Shown here piece after piece: positions 18,240 to 27,149 of a DNA stretch of 64,000 nucleotides; positions within the stretch are counted from its first letter, which is position 1; each line of letters opens with the position of its first letter. The translations under genes and the position numbers were made by a program. Source of the DNA: Lysobacteraceae bacterium NML08-0793 (GTDB taxonomy: Bacteria > Pseudomonadota > Gammaproteobacteria > Xanthomonadales > Xanthomonadaceae); assembly GCA_002798275.1 (NCBI GenBank), contig NWQR01000009.1, positions 1 to 64,000 on the forward strand, given 5' to 3'. The notes beneath the pieces were generated by a model that worked only from the letters and a program-made list of their open reading frames with translations, did no database searches and was not told where the DNA came from.

Positions 18240-19130
18240 ATGAATATTGCGTCTTTTCTTGCCTATCTGGAGGTCGAGCGGCGCATGTCGGCGCATACTC
18301 TGGATGCTTATCGCCGCGATTTGGAGGCTTTGCAGCAATGGTGCCAGACGCAGGGTATTACCGATGTGGCAGCGCTCGATGGCGAGCAAATTCGCGCCTT
18401 CATCGCTGCTGAGCATCGCCGGGGTCTTTCGCCCAAGAGTGTGCAAAGAAGGCTGTCTGCCTGCCGCAGCTTTTTTGTCTGGATGCTGAAAAACGGCCAT
18501 CTGCCGCATAACCCGGCAGCGGGTATCCGTGCGCCCAAGGCCGCGCGCAAGCTGCCGCAGGTGCTGGATGTGGATGAAGCGGTACGGCTGGTGGAAGTAC
18601 CACAGGATGTGCCGCTTGGCACCCGCGACCGCGCCATGCTGGAGCTGTTTTATTCCTCCGGGCTGCGTCTGTCGGAACTGTGCGCGTTGCGCTGGCGCGA
18701 CCTAGATTTTGCCCAAGGGCTGGTGCAGGTGCTGGGCAAGGGCAGTCGTCAGCGCATCGTGCCGGTCGGCTCCCATGCCTGCAATGCGCTGAAACAATGG
18801 CAGGCCGAATCTGCCGCGGGCGCGGATGCGCCGGTATTTCCGGGGCGCAATGCCGATCAGCCGATTACCCAGCGGGCGGTGCAATTACGCATGAAACAGC
18901 TGGCGCAGCGGCAGGGGATTTACAAGCGCGTGCATCCACATTTGCTGCGGCACAGCTTTGCTACGCACATGCTGGAGTCCTCTGGCGACCTGCGCGGCGT
19001 GCAAGAGTTGCTGGGACATGCGGATATCGCTGCCACCCAGATTTACACTCATCTGGATTTTCAGCATCTAGCTCAGGTGTATGAGGGCGCACATCCGCGC
19101 GCCCATCGCAAAAAAGCGGATAAAACCTGA
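18240..19130 (+). CDS. xerC: tyrosine recombinase XerC
   Basis: XerC, with XerD, resolves chromosome dimers at dif. The 296-aa protein has the N-terminal SAM-like core-binding domain (1-90) and the catalytic domain with Arg143 (SSGLRLSEL), Lys167 (GKGSRQR), His234/Arg237 (HPHLLRHSFATH), His260 (LGHADI) and nucleophile Tyr269 (QIYTHLDF). Position after dapF-DUF484, as in E. coli, favours XerC over XerD. It starts 86 nt after the DUF484 stop and ends one base short of the stop of the convergent DUF3297 gene. Confidence 0.95.
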   Translation: MNIASFLAYLEVERRMSAHTLDAYRRDLEALQQWCQTQGITDVAALDGEQIRAFIAAEHRRGLSPKSVQRRLSACRSFFVWMLKNGHLPHNPAAGIRAPKAARKLPQVLDVDEAVRLVEVPQDVPLGTRDRAMLELFYSSGLRLSELCALRWRDLDFAQGLVQVLGKGSRQRIVPVGSHACNALKQWQAESAAGADAPVFPGRNADQPITQRAVQLRMKQLAQRQGIYKRVHPHLLRHSFATHMLESSGDLRGVQELLGHADIAATQIYTHLDFQHLAQVYEGAHPRAHRKKADKT

Positions 19131-19131
19131 A

Positions 19132-19368
19132 TCAGCTACGGAAGTAGGCTTCCACCGTACCCTTGAGCTTGAGGGTCATCGGCTGGCCGCGTCGATCCAG
19201 TGCACGGCCTGCGGCCACGCGAATCCAGCCTTCGCTGATGCAGTATTCCTCGACGTTGTTGCGTTCCTCGCCATTGAAGCGGATGCCAATGCCGCGCGCC
19301 AGCAGGCTTTCATCGTAGAACTTGCTGCGCGGGTCGTTGCTGAGGTGATCGGGTGGAGTATCGGACAT
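19132..19368 (-). CDS. small DUF3297 family protein
   Basis: A 78-aa soluble protein with no signal peptide. The stretch GIGIRFNGEERNNVEEYCISEGWIRVAAGR is characteristic of DUF3297, a short family of unknown function common in proteobacteria. It is tail-to-tail with xerC. ATG 19368 is the family start. No motif suggests a reaction. Confidence 0.8.
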   Translation of the reverse strand: MSDTPPDHLSNDPRSKFYDESLLARGIGIRFNGEERNNVEEYCISEGWIRVAAGRALDRRGQPMTLKLKGTVEAYFRS

Positions 19369-19493
19369 GGCATTCAGATTCAGTAGTCAAACAGCATGAC
19401 AGGATACGGCGCGCGGTTTCGACCGACAAATCCATTTTCACGATAATCTGCATGACCTGCCCGGCAGGATGCCCGTCATCTGGAGAGGAACTC

Positions 19494-20648
19494 ATGTTTG
19501 CATCAATCCGTATTTTGCGCCTAGCGCTGGCAGCGCTGCTGGTTTTTCCGTCGGTGCAGGCCAGTGCACAAACCCCGATTCCGGTTCGGCAGGCGCCGCC
19601 ACCGCCGCAGCCGTCCGAGCCGGTGCCCGAGTCCGTGCCGCAGCCTATGCCGCCCGAAAATCAGGCCGCGTCTCAGCCTGCGCCCGAGGAGCAGGTGCTG
19701 GCGCAGGACGAAGTGCCGCTGCCCGAGCTGGACGAGAAGGCGTTGCAGGAAGCCGCGCCCCCGGCGCCTCCGCCGATGCCGATGGGCACCGATGTCCGCA
19801 ATGACCGTACCGGCTTTGTCGGTATGCTGCGCGCGCAGGTATTGATGGACAGAGCCTGGGTTTCGCCCGGCGAGATTGATGGTCGCAGCGGCACCAATAC
19901 CGTGCGCGCCATTGGCGGCTTTCAGCGGCTGGCCGGGCTGCCGGTGACGGGGCATCTGGATGAGCGTACCTGGGATGCGTTGGAGCAATATGGCCCGGCA
20001 CTGCGGCGTTATGTGTTGAGCGCCAATGATGTCAAAGGCCCGTTCCGCGCCATTCCCGGCAGCATGTACGGCAAGGCGCAGCTACCGGCGCTTTCCTACA
20101 ACAATGTGCTGGAAGCGCTGGGCGAGAAATTTCATATCCGTCCGGCGGCCTTGCAAGAGCTAAATCCCGGTGTGGACATGAGCCGTGCGGGTGTGGAAAT
20201 CATCGTGCCGAATGTGCTGGATATTCCCGTATTGCCGCAGGCCACCCGGATTGTCGTATCCGAGGCGGCCAAACTGCTGATGCTGATCAATCACGAGGGC
20301 AAGGTCTATGCGCAGTTCCCGGTCAGCACGGGCAGCGCACGCGACCCGTTGCCGATTGGTCAGTGGGAGCTGCGCAGCGTGGCACGCAATCCGCATTACA
20401 ACTACAACCCGGCACTGTTCAAGGGCGCGGCGCCCGGCCCGCGTGCCACTTTGCCGCCCGGCCCCAACAGCCCGGTAGGCGTGATGTGGATGGGGTTGTC
20501 CAAGCCGCATTACGGTATTCATGGCACCCCCGAGCCCGGCAATATCAGCAAGAGCCATTCCAATGGCTGCATCCGCATGACCAACTGGTCGGTATTGCAG
20601 GTGTCCAATGCTGTTTCGCGCGGCACCCCGGTAACCTTGATTCCTTGA
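19494..20648 (+). CDS. exported L,D-transpeptidase with Pro-rich linker and peptidoglycan-binding domain
   Basis: The 384-aa enzyme (YkuD domain) forms or modifies 3-3 crosslinks or attaches proteins to peptidoglycan. Order: signal peptide (MFASIRILRLALAALLVFPSVQASA), a long Pro/Glu-rich linker (about 25-100), a PG_binding_1-like domain (about 110-165, VSPGEIDGRSGTNTVRAIGGFQ), a LysM-like segment (EKFHIRPAALQELNP), and the YkuD domain from about residue 235. The catalytic motif is His343 (YGIHGTPEPG) with SHSNGCIRM, nucleophile Cys359. ATG 19494 follows a strong GGAGAGGAA site. The linker is unusually long and could span the periplasm. Confidence 0.92.
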   Translation: MFASIRILRLALAALLVFPSVQASAQTPIPVRQAPPPPQPSEPVPESVPQPMPPENQAASQPAPEEQVLAQDEVPLPELDEKALQEAAPPAPPPMPMGTDVRNDRTGFVGMLRAQVLMDRAWVSPGEIDGRSGTNTVRAIGGFQRLAGLPVTGHLDERTWDALEQYGPALRRYVLSANDVKGPFRAIPGSMYGKAQLPALSYNNVLEALGEKFHIRPAALQELNPGVDMSRAGVEIIVPNVLDIPVLPQATRIVVSEAAKLLMLINHEGKVYAQFPVSTGSARDPLPIGQWELRSVARNPHYNYNPALFKGAAPGPRATLPPGPNSPVGVMWMGLSKPHYGIHGTPEPGNISKSHSNGCIRMTNWSVLQVSNAVSRGTPVTLIP

Positions 20649-20690
20649 TGCAATGCCACCGCGACAACCGGGTCTGCTAGCCTGCGCGCC

Positions 20691-22355
20691 ATGATGAGTT
20701 TCGATGAGCGCCGCGAGCGCCTGCTGTTCTGGTTGACTGCCTTCGTGGTGCTGTTTGCCGGCCTTGGGCTGCGTGATCCGTGGCCGGCCGACGAGCCGCG
20801 TTTTGCGCTGGTGGCGCGGCAAATGGTGGAAAGCGGCCAATGGCTGTTTCCGATGCGCGGTGATGAGCTGTACCCGGACAAACCGCCGCTTTTGATGTGG
20901 TTGCAGGCGATATTTCTTTCCATCACCGGGTATCTGCGCCTGTCTTTTCTTCTGCCCAGCCTGTTGGCTTCGCTTGGCACCTTGGCGCTGGTGCGCGACT
21001 TGGGGCAGCGGCTCTGGAATCGGCAGGCAGGCGCGTATGCCGGTTGGGCGCTGCTGTTTGCACTGCAATTCACCTTTCAGGCCAAGCGCGCGCAGATTGA
21101 CCCACTGGTGGTGTTTTGCATCACGCTCTCGGGCTACGGCCTGATGCGCCATTACCTGAAAGGCCCGGATGCCCGCTGGTGGTATATCGGCTGGGCGGCG
21201 GCCGGGCTTGGGGTCATCAGCAAGGGGGTGGGCGTGCTGGCCTTGTTGCTGCTGTTGCCTGCCGCTTGGGCCAGATGGCGCGGCTGGCCGGGGGTGACGC
21301 GGGTGAGCGCCGGGCAGTGGCTGGGCGGTATCGCCATGTTGCTGCTGCCGGTTCTGGCCTGGCTGATTCCGATGCTGTTGGCAGTCAAGACCAGCGGTGA
21401 TCCGCTGCTGCAAGCCTATGCCGATAATATCCTGTTGAAACAAACCGCCGAGCGTTATGCCAACGCTTGGCATCATCACCAACCTTGGTATTACTTCATC
21501 AAGGTGATGGCGACCCAATGGTTGCCGGTGATTTTTGCCCTGCCGTGGGTCATTCCACATTGGCGTGATGCGCTGCGCCAGCGCGATGCGCGCATCCTGC
21601 TGCCGGTGGCGGGTGTGCTGCTGATGGTGCTGTTTTTCTCGTTCTCCAGCGGCAAGCGCGAAGTCTATATCCTGCCCGCCCTGCCATTGCTTTGCTTGGC
21701 GATGGGGCCGTGGCTTGCAGAAATCATCCGGCGCCCCGGCGTGCGGCTGACGGCTTTTGTCGGTGGGCTGATATTTGCCTTGGCCTTGCTGGCCGCAGGG
21801 CTGGCGGTGGTATTGGGGCAGCCGGGTTTTGAAAGCAAACTGGCGGCCATCGGTGGGACGGAAAATGGCGATGCCCTTGGCTGGATGCTGGCCGTGGCCG
21901 GAGCGGCGGGGCTGTTGGCGACGCTGTTTTTCAGGCCGGCGCGCGGCGTTGCCAGTCTGAATGCCGTGCTGGCAGCGCTCTGGGTGAGTTACAGCTTGAT
22001 TGGATACCCGGTGCTCAACGATGCCAGCTCCGCCCGCGGATTGATGCGGGCGACTGGCGCGGCCATTGGCCCCGATGCCGAACTGGCATTGGTGGCCTGG
22101 AAAGAGCAGAACCTGTTGATGGCCGACCGCCCGGCGCGCACCTTCGGCTTCAAGCGCGATGCCGCATTGCAATTGCGCGATGCCCGCGCTTGGCAGGCCG
22201 AGCAGCCGCAACAACGCTGGCTGCTTTTGGAAGACGATGCCATCGACCACTGCTTCAACGCCGATGCTCTGATTGCAATGGGCATCTACAACCGCCGCAA
22301 CTGGTTCCTCGCCCCTGCCGATGCCAGCTTGGCAGGATGCAATCCCGCGCCGTAG
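20691..22355 (+). CDS. ArnT/PMT-type membrane glycosyltransferase (GT83)
   Basis: A 554-aa polytopic protein resembling ArnT (aminoarabinose transferase to lipid A) and other undecaprenyl-phosphate-sugar dependent transferases. The first loop holds the conserved acidic pair and motif RDPWPADEPRFALVARQM, then PDKPPLLMWLQA, and membrane helices follow through about residue 430. A second family stretch is FFSFSSGKREVYILPALPLL. The sugar and acceptor are unknown. Two adjacent ATGs (20691, 20694) are equally likely starts. The usual arn operon genes are not adjacent, so a lipid A role is inference. Confidence 0.85.
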   Translation: MMSFDERRERLLFWLTAFVVLFAGLGLRDPWPADEPRFALVARQMVESGQWLFPMRGDELYPDKPPLLMWLQAIFLSITGYLRLSFLLPSLLASLGTLALVRDLGQRLWNRQAGAYAGWALLFALQFTFQAKRAQIDPLVVFCITLSGYGLMRHYLKGPDARWWYIGWAAAGLGVISKGVGVLALLLLLPAAWARWRGWPGVTRVSAGQWLGGIAMLLLPVLAWLIPMLLAVKTSGDPLLQAYADNILLKQTAERYANAWHHHQPWYYFIKVMATQWLPVIFALPWVIPHWRDALRQRDARILLPVAGVLLMVLFFSFSSGKREVYILPALPLLCLAMGPWLAEIIRRPGVRLTAFVGGLIFALALLAAGLAVVLGQPGFESKLAAIGGTENGDALGWMLAVAGAAGLLATLFFRPARGVASLNAVLAALWVSYSLIGYPVLNDASSARGLMRATGAAIGPDAELALVAWKEQNLLMADRPARTFGFKRDAALQLRDARAWQAEQPQQRWLLLEDDAIDHCFNADALIAMGIYNRRNWFLAPADASLAGCNPAP

Positions 22356-22415
22356 TCCAGTCGCCCACGCCCGCTTTGGGACAGGCGGGCGAGGGCGGGT
22401 TTTGCGCGGGGCGAC

Positions 22416-22880
22416 TTAACTGCCGCCGACAAACTGCGCCTGTCGCCAGGCTTCGAACACCATCACCGCCACAGTATTGGACAGGTTCAGACTGCGATTG
22501 CCGGGGCGCATCGGCAGGCGCAGGCGCTGCTCGGCAGGTAAGGTTTCCAGCAGTGCCTGCGGCAGTCCCGCAGTTTCACTGCCGAACAAGAACGCATCGC
22601 CGGGCTGGTAAACCACTTGGTCATAGCGCACCGCGCCGCGGGTGGAGAGGGCAAAAATCCGTCCCGGTGCGATCGCGGCGCAGGCATCGGCAAAACTTTC
22701 GTGTACCAGCAGCTCGGCATATTCGTGATAATCCAGCCCGGCGCGGCGCAGCTGTTTGTCATCCAGCGAAAAGCCCAGAGGCTTGACCAGATGCAGGCGG
22801 CAGCCGCTGTTGGCAGCCAAGCGAATCACATTGCCGGTATTGGGCGGGATTTCCGGCTGGTGCAGGATGATGTGGAACAT
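22416..22880 (-). CDS. trmL: tRNA (cytidine(34)-2'-O)-methyltransferase
   Basis: TrmL 2'-O-methylates the wobble base of certain leucine tRNAs using S-adenosylmethionine. The 154-aa SPOUT-fold protein has MFHIILHQPEIPPNTGNVIRL at the start and the knot region FLFGSETAGLP and PMRPGNRSLNLSNTVAVMVFEAWRQ. It is full length. It lies 18 nt after the short-chain dehydrogenase gene and could share its transcript. Confidence 0.93.
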   Translation of the reverse strand: MFHIILHQPEIPPNTGNVIRLAANSGCRLHLVKPLGFSLDDKQLRRAGLDYHEYAELLVHESFADACAAIAPGRIFALSTRGAVRYDQVVYQPGDAFLFGSETAGLPQALLETLPAEQRLRLPMRPGNRSLNLSNTVAVMVFEAWRQAQFVGGS

Positions 22881-22898
22881 GCGGGTGCAGGCCAGGGC

Positions 22899-23570
22899 TT
22901 ACCAAGGCAGGGCGCTGCCATTGGCATGCCAGAAACCACCGCTGGTGGCGAGTGTCAATTCATCCACGCGCCCAGCCAGCCCTTCGGCGGCTTGCTCCGG
23001 GCTGACATCGCCCTGGCCGCCCACCATGTCGGTTGCCACCAGACCCGGATGCAGTAGACAAACGGCGATGCCGCGTGCGGCCAAATCCACCGCCAGCGAT
23101 TTGCCCACGGCGTTCACGGCCGCCTTCGATGCGCGATAGCCGTAATAGCCACCGGAGCCATTGTCGGCAACCGAGCCCATGCGGCTGGTGATGATGGCGA
23201 TCTTGCTGCCTTCGGCAAGCTGTGCAAGCAGCGCATGGGCGGTTAGCAAGGGACCCAGCGTATTGACCCGGAATTGTTTTTCGATGGCGGCAAGCGCGGC
23301 CTCATCCAGCGTGTCTAGGGTTTCGTTGCTGAAGATGCCGGCATTGAGAATGACCGTATCCAGCCGCACATCGCCAAGCCGCTGCGGCAGACGAGCAATG
23401 CTGGCGGCATCGCTCATGTCGATCGCATCAATGACATGGGCGCCGCTGGCGTCCAGCGCAGGGCTGGTTTTCCGGCAGACCGCATACACATTGTCGCCGC
23501 GGTTGCGGTACAGCCGGGTCAGGGCAAGGCCGATGCCACGATTGGCGCCGGTGATGAGGATGTTGGCCAT
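22899..23570 (-). CDS. short-chain dehydrogenase/reductase
   Basis: A 223-aa Rossmann-fold oxidoreductase. The cofactor motif ITGANRGIGLAL is at residues 5-16, VILNAGIF is the NAG motif, Ser of ITSRM and the YGYRASKAAV catalytic Tyr/Lys pair follow. The cofactor and substrate cannot be read. The start at ATG 23570 follows a GGAGA site; the upstream 37 codons are not family-like. Confidence 0.88.
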   Translation of the reverse strand: MANILITGANRGIGLALTRLYRNRGDNVYAVCRKTSPALDASGAHVIDAIDMSDAASIARLPQRLGDVRLDTVILNAGIFSNETLDTLDEAALAAIEKQFRVNTLGPLLTAHALLAQLAEGSKIAIITSRMGSVADNGSGGYYGYRASKAAVNAVGKSLAVDLAARGIAVCLLHPGLVATDMVGGQGDVSPEQAAEGLAGRVDELTLATSGGFWHANGSALPW

Positions 23571-23707
23571 GAATGTCTCCAATGGGGCAGGGGTGTCTAT
23601 GGTGGGGGTTGAAAGTGCCGCGTCAAGCGTTTGCCGACAGGACTTCCGGCATATGCAGGTGGCGCGGCGGGCAATTAGCATATGCGCTCCACAACTGGGG
23701 AATATTT

Positions 23708-26560
23708 ATGTCCAGAACTTTTGCTCCTCGCGCTGCGGCGCTTGCCTTTGCTCTTGCCACCGCTTTGGGTGGCAGTTTTATCCCGGCGCCGACCTTGGCG
23801 GCCGACACGGCGATGCAGGTTTCGCTGCCGTATGAAACCTTCACGCTGCCCAATGGTCTGCGTGTGGTGGTGCACACCGATCGCAAGGCGCCGGTGGTGG
23901 CGGTCAATATCTGGTATCACGTCGGCAGCAAAGATGAGCCGGCTGGCCGTACCGGCTTTGCGCACTTGTTCGAGCATCTGATGTTCAACGGCTCGGAAAA
24001 CCATCGGGACGAATATTTCGGCCCGTTCGAGCAGGTCGGTGCTACCAATATGAACGGCACGACCAATACCGATCGCACCAATTACTTCCAGAACGTGCCG
24101 ACCACGGCGTTGGACATGGCCTTGTGGATGGAATCTGACCGCATGGGGCATATGCTGGGTGCGATTGATCAGGCCACGCTGGACGAGCAGCGCGGCGTGG
24201 TGCAAAACGAAAAGCGCCAGGGCGAGAATCAGCCCTATGGGCAGCTCTGGAATACGGTAACGCGCACCATGCACCCGAAAGGCCATCCGTATCACCACTC
24301 GGTGATTGGCTCGATGAACGATTTGAATGCCGCCTCGCTGGAAGACGTGAAAAACTGGTTCCGCGCTTGGTATGGCCCGAACAATGCGGTGCTGGTGTTG
24401 GCTGGTGATATTGACGTGGCCACCGCCAAAGAAAAGGTCGCCAAATACTTTGGTCATATTCCGGCAGGTCCGACGCTGAAGCAGCCGGAAGTGAATGTGC
24501 CCAAACTCACCGCCAATGGCCGCACCGAAATGCAGGACAAGGTGCCGCAGGTGCTGTTCGCCCGCGTCTGGAATGTGGCCGAAACCACCCATGCCGATAC
24601 CGAACTTCTGGATCTGTTCAGCGGTATTTTGGGCGGCAGCAGCACTTCGCGTCTTGACCGCCGTCTGGTGTATCAGGACAAGCTGGTGGACAGCATCAGC
24701 ACCAGCAATTACGGCTCGCAGCTTTCGGGCATGTTCCTCATCAATGCGATGGTCAAGCAAGGCGTGGATGTGGCGCAGGTAGAGGCGGCGATTGAAGAAG
24801 AACTGCAAAAGCTGCTGAAAGAAGGCCCGACCCAGCAAGAGCTCGACCAGGTGAAGGCGCGCAGCAATGCCGCAGTAGTGCGCGGCATGGAACGCATCGG
24901 CGGCTTTGGCGGCAAGGCCGATATTTTGGCCGAATGCACCGTGATTCACGGCAATCCCGGCTGTCTGCAAGATTCGCTTGCGGCCATCAACAAGGCGACT
25001 CCGGCACAGGTGCAGCAGGCGGCCCAGCGTTGGCTGGGGGCGCCAAGCCATGTGTTCACCATCAGCCCCGGCGAGCGCGTGGCGCAGGAAGAAGAACCCA
25101 GCGTCAATCCCGGTGCCTGGAATCTGCCCAAGCCGGACAAACGCTTCAGCCACGCGGCTCAGGGCGTTGATCGCAGCACTGGCGTACCGAAAGTGACCGA
25201 GTTTCCCGATCTCAAGTTCCCGGCCTTGCAGCGCGCCACACTTGCCAATGGCAGCACCCTGATTCTGGCCGAGCGCCATGACATCCCGGTGGTGCAGATG
25301 CGCTATCTGATGGACGGCGGCTATGCCAGCGACGCACTCGCCGGTCGTTTGGGGCGTGCCAGTTTCGCCACCGGCATGCTGACCGAAGGCGCCGGACAAT
25401 ACGATGCGCTGAGCTTCAAGGCGCGTGCCGAATCCTTGGGCGCGCAACTGGGTGCAGGTGCTTCGCTCGACGGAGCGCAGGTTTCGCTTTCGGCCATGAA
25501 AAACCGTCTGGACGAATCGGTTGGCCTGCTGGCCGATATGCTGCGCCGTCCGCAGTTCAACCCGGCCGATATCGAGCGCGTGCGTGCCCAGCGCCTGGCG
25601 GGCATTGCCCAAGAAAAAGCCCAGCCCAGCAGCGTAGCCATGCGCGTGTTGCCGCCGCTTTTGTACGGCGAAGGGCATCCGTATGCCATTCCGTTCACCG
25701 GCAGTGGCACCGAAGCCTCGCTGGCAGCACTGACCCGTGATGACCTCGTTGCCTACCAGCGCGAATGGCTGCGCCCAGAAGGCGCCACGATGGTGGTGGT
25801 CGGCGACACCACGCTGGAAGAAATCGTGCCGCTTCTGAACCGTCATCTAGGTGACTGGAAGGGCGAAGGCAAGTTGCAGCAGATCACCCTGCCGCAAGTA
25901 CCGCTGGCCAACAAGGCACGGGTGTATCTGATTGACCAGCCCGGTGCAGTGCAGGCCAACATCATGGCCGGCAAATTGCAGCCTTCGGTGAAGGACAGCG
26001 GTGCGGTCAAGCTGGAAATGAGCAATGACATTCTCGGCGGCAGCTTCACCTCGCGCCTCAACATGAACCTGCGCGAAGACAAGCACTGGTCATATGGTGC
26101 CCGGACCTCGCTGGTCAGCGCCCTAGGGCAGCGTCCGTGGATTGCCAGCGCCCCGGTGCAAATCGACAAGACGGCCGAATCCATGCAGGAAATGCAGCGC
26201 GAATTTGCCGACTACAGCGGTGGCAAGAAGCCGGCCAGCATCGACGAAGTCACCAAGGTAGTGAACAACGAAGTGCGCAGCCAGCCCGGTGCCTATGAAA
26301 CCGCAAGCGCGGTGCTGGGCACCATCGGCGGCATCGTGCGCTTTGGCCGCCCGGACAACTGGGTGGTCGTGCGCAACGAGGAAGTCGAAGCCTTCACCCC
26401 GGCACAGGCGAATGCCGCTGCCGCAGGTTTCAGCCCGGACAACCTAGTCTGGGTGGTGGTCGGCGACCTTGGCAAGATTGAAGCCCCGGTGCGCGCCCTG
26501 AACCTTGGCGAAGTCGTAGTGCTCGATGCCGACGGCAAGCCGGTCAAAGCCAAGAAGTAA
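23708..26560 (+). CDS. M16 family zinc peptidase, two-domain, exported
   Basis: A 950-aa pitrilysin-family protein with a signal peptide (MSRTFAPRAAALAFALATALGGSF). The N-terminal M16 unit carries the inverted zinc motif HLFEH (86-90, zinc ligands His86 and His90, catalytic Glu89) and Glu168 in VVQNEKR. The second M16 unit (from about residue 515) lacks HxxEH, as expected for the inactive partner that closes the chamber. Such proteins degrade peptides in the periplasm or attach to the outer membrane. ATG 23708 follows GGGGAA. It ends 9 nt before a hairpin (26572-26599) and a terminator at 26674. Confidence 0.92.
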   Translation: MSRTFAPRAAALAFALATALGGSFIPAPTLAADTAMQVSLPYETFTLPNGLRVVVHTDRKAPVVAVNIWYHVGSKDEPAGRTGFAHLFEHLMFNGSENHRDEYFGPFEQVGATNMNGTTNTDRTNYFQNVPTTALDMALWMESDRMGHMLGAIDQATLDEQRGVVQNEKRQGENQPYGQLWNTVTRTMHPKGHPYHHSVIGSMNDLNAASLEDVKNWFRAWYGPNNAVLVLAGDIDVATAKEKVAKYFGHIPAGPTLKQPEVNVPKLTANGRTEMQDKVPQVLFARVWNVAETTHADTELLDLFSGILGGSSTSRLDRRLVYQDKLVDSISTSNYGSQLSGMFLINAMVKQGVDVAQVEAAIEEELQKLLKEGPTQQELDQVKARSNAAVVRGMERIGGFGGKADILAECTVIHGNPGCLQDSLAAINKATPAQVQQAAQRWLGAPSHVFTISPGERVAQEEEPSVNPGAWNLPKPDKRFSHAAQGVDRSTGVPKVTEFPDLKFPALQRATLANGSTLILAERHDIPVVQMRYLMDGGYASDALAGRLGRASFATGMLTEGAGQYDALSFKARAESLGAQLGAGASLDGAQVSLSAMKNRLDESVGLLADMLRRPQFNPADIERVRAQRLAGIAQEKAQPSSVAMRVLPPLLYGEGHPYAIPFTGSGTEASLAALTRDDLVAYQREWLRPEGATMVVVGDTTLEEIVPLLNRHLGDWKGEGKLQQITLPQVPLANKARVYLIDQPGAVQANIMAGKLQPSVKDSGAVKLEMSNDILGGSFTSRLNMNLREDKHWSYGARTSLVSALGQRPWIASAPVQIDKTAESMQEMQREFADYSGGKKPASIDEVTKVVNNEVRSQPGAYETASAVLGTIGGIVRFGRPDNWVVVRNEEVEAFTPAQANAAAAGFSPDNLVWVVVGDLGKIEAPVRALNLGEVVVLDADGKPVKAKK

Positions 26561-26571
26561 GTGTTTGCAAC

Positions 26572-26599
26572 GACCGTGCCGGTGAGAATCGGCACGGTC
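26572..26599 (+). other. hairpin without T-run after the M16 gene
   Basis: A 10-bp stem (GACCGTGCCG/CGGCACGGTC) with an 8-nt loop lies 11 nt after the M16 stop. No T-run follows, so it may stabilise the mRNA end rather than terminate. Confidence 0.45.
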
Positions 26600-26673
26600 T
26601 TGCGGCCTGCTGCATGGTGCGGTTGCACACACTCGGCTGAACCAAGGCTGCGATGCCCTGTATTTATCGCCCG

Positions 26674-26704
26674 ATGCCCGCCACAATGGCGGGCATTGTT
26701 TTTT
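26674..26704 (+). terminator. rho-independent terminator between M16 and DUF4156 genes
   Basis: A 10-bp perfect stem (ATGCCCGCCA/TGGCGGGCAT) with loop CAA is followed by TGTTTTTT. It ends 15 nt before the start of the next gene, so it sits inside that gene's would-be leader. Confidence 0.85.
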
Positions 26705-26719
26705 GCCTTGGAGAACCCG

Positions 26720-27031
26720 ATGCGTCTTGTCGTTGCCGCTGCCGCCACCGTCCTGACACTGACTGCCTGCACCTGGGTGCCGATTACGCCCGAAGCGCAG
26801 AAAGTGCGTGTGCTGCGTGCCGCCCCGCAGGGCTGTGAGCGCGTGGGCGAGATTGAAGTGGAAGTCACCGACAAGGTCTCGCTGTATCACCGCAATGCCA
26901 TCAAGGTTACGGAGGAGTTGGAAACCTTGGCGCGCAACAAGGCGGTGAGCATTCCGGCAACCGATATCCAGCCGGTGAGCGAGCCGGTGGAAGGCGTGCA
27001 GCGCTTTACTGCCTGGCGTTGCCCGCGCTGA
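26720..27031 (+). CDS. DUF4156 family lipoprotein
   Basis: A 103-aa lipoprotein. The signal MRLVVAAAATVLTLTACTW has the lipobox LTAC. The mature part, ending in VQRFTAWRCPR, has two further Cys (CERVGE and WRCPR) that could form a disulfide, as in the YjfP/DUF4156 group. The function is unknown. A TTGGAG ribosome binding site precedes ATG 26720. It is immediately downstream of a strong terminator, so it needs either readthrough or a promoter overlapping the hairpin. Confidence 0.75.
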   Translation: MRLVVAAAATVLTLTACTWVPITPEAQKVRVLRAAPQGCERVGEIEVEVTDKVSLYHRNAIKVTEELETLARNKAVSIPATDIQPVSEPVEGVQRFTAWRCPR

Positions 27032-27110
27032 TTGCGCGCATTGATGGTTGATGGTGCGCTGATGGCGGAGCGCACTCCAGCAAGCGGCCAGCGCGGCTGC
27101 GGTTTGACTC

Positions 27111-27119
27111 TGCTAGAAT
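27111..27119 (+). promoter_or_regulatory. extended -10 promoter candidate for oleA
   Basis: TGCTAGAAT is an extended -10 (TGn plus TAGAAT) 30 nt before the oleA ATG. No -35 box is correctly spaced; the TTGACT just upstream is only 5 nt away and cannot pair with it. Confidence 0.4.
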
Positions 27120-27149
27120 TGCCGGTCTTTTTTCGACCAGCTCGCCGCC

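Noticed and set aside
20160-22250. A 696-codon antisense frame opposite the transpeptidase and ArnT-type glycosyltransferase genes
   Set aside because: Composition (Gln/His/Arg-rich) is the reverse-strand echo of those genes; no signal, domain or start supports it.
23675-25846. A 723-codon antisense frame opposite the M16 peptidase
   Set aside because: It covers nearly all of a peptidase with a clear HLFEH motif; the antisense product shows no recognisable family.
27103-27119. TTGACT and TAGAAT as a -35/-10 pair for oleA
   Set aside because: The two hexamers are only 5 nt apart, far below the 15-19 nt spacing needed; the extended -10 alone is kept as a weak candidate.
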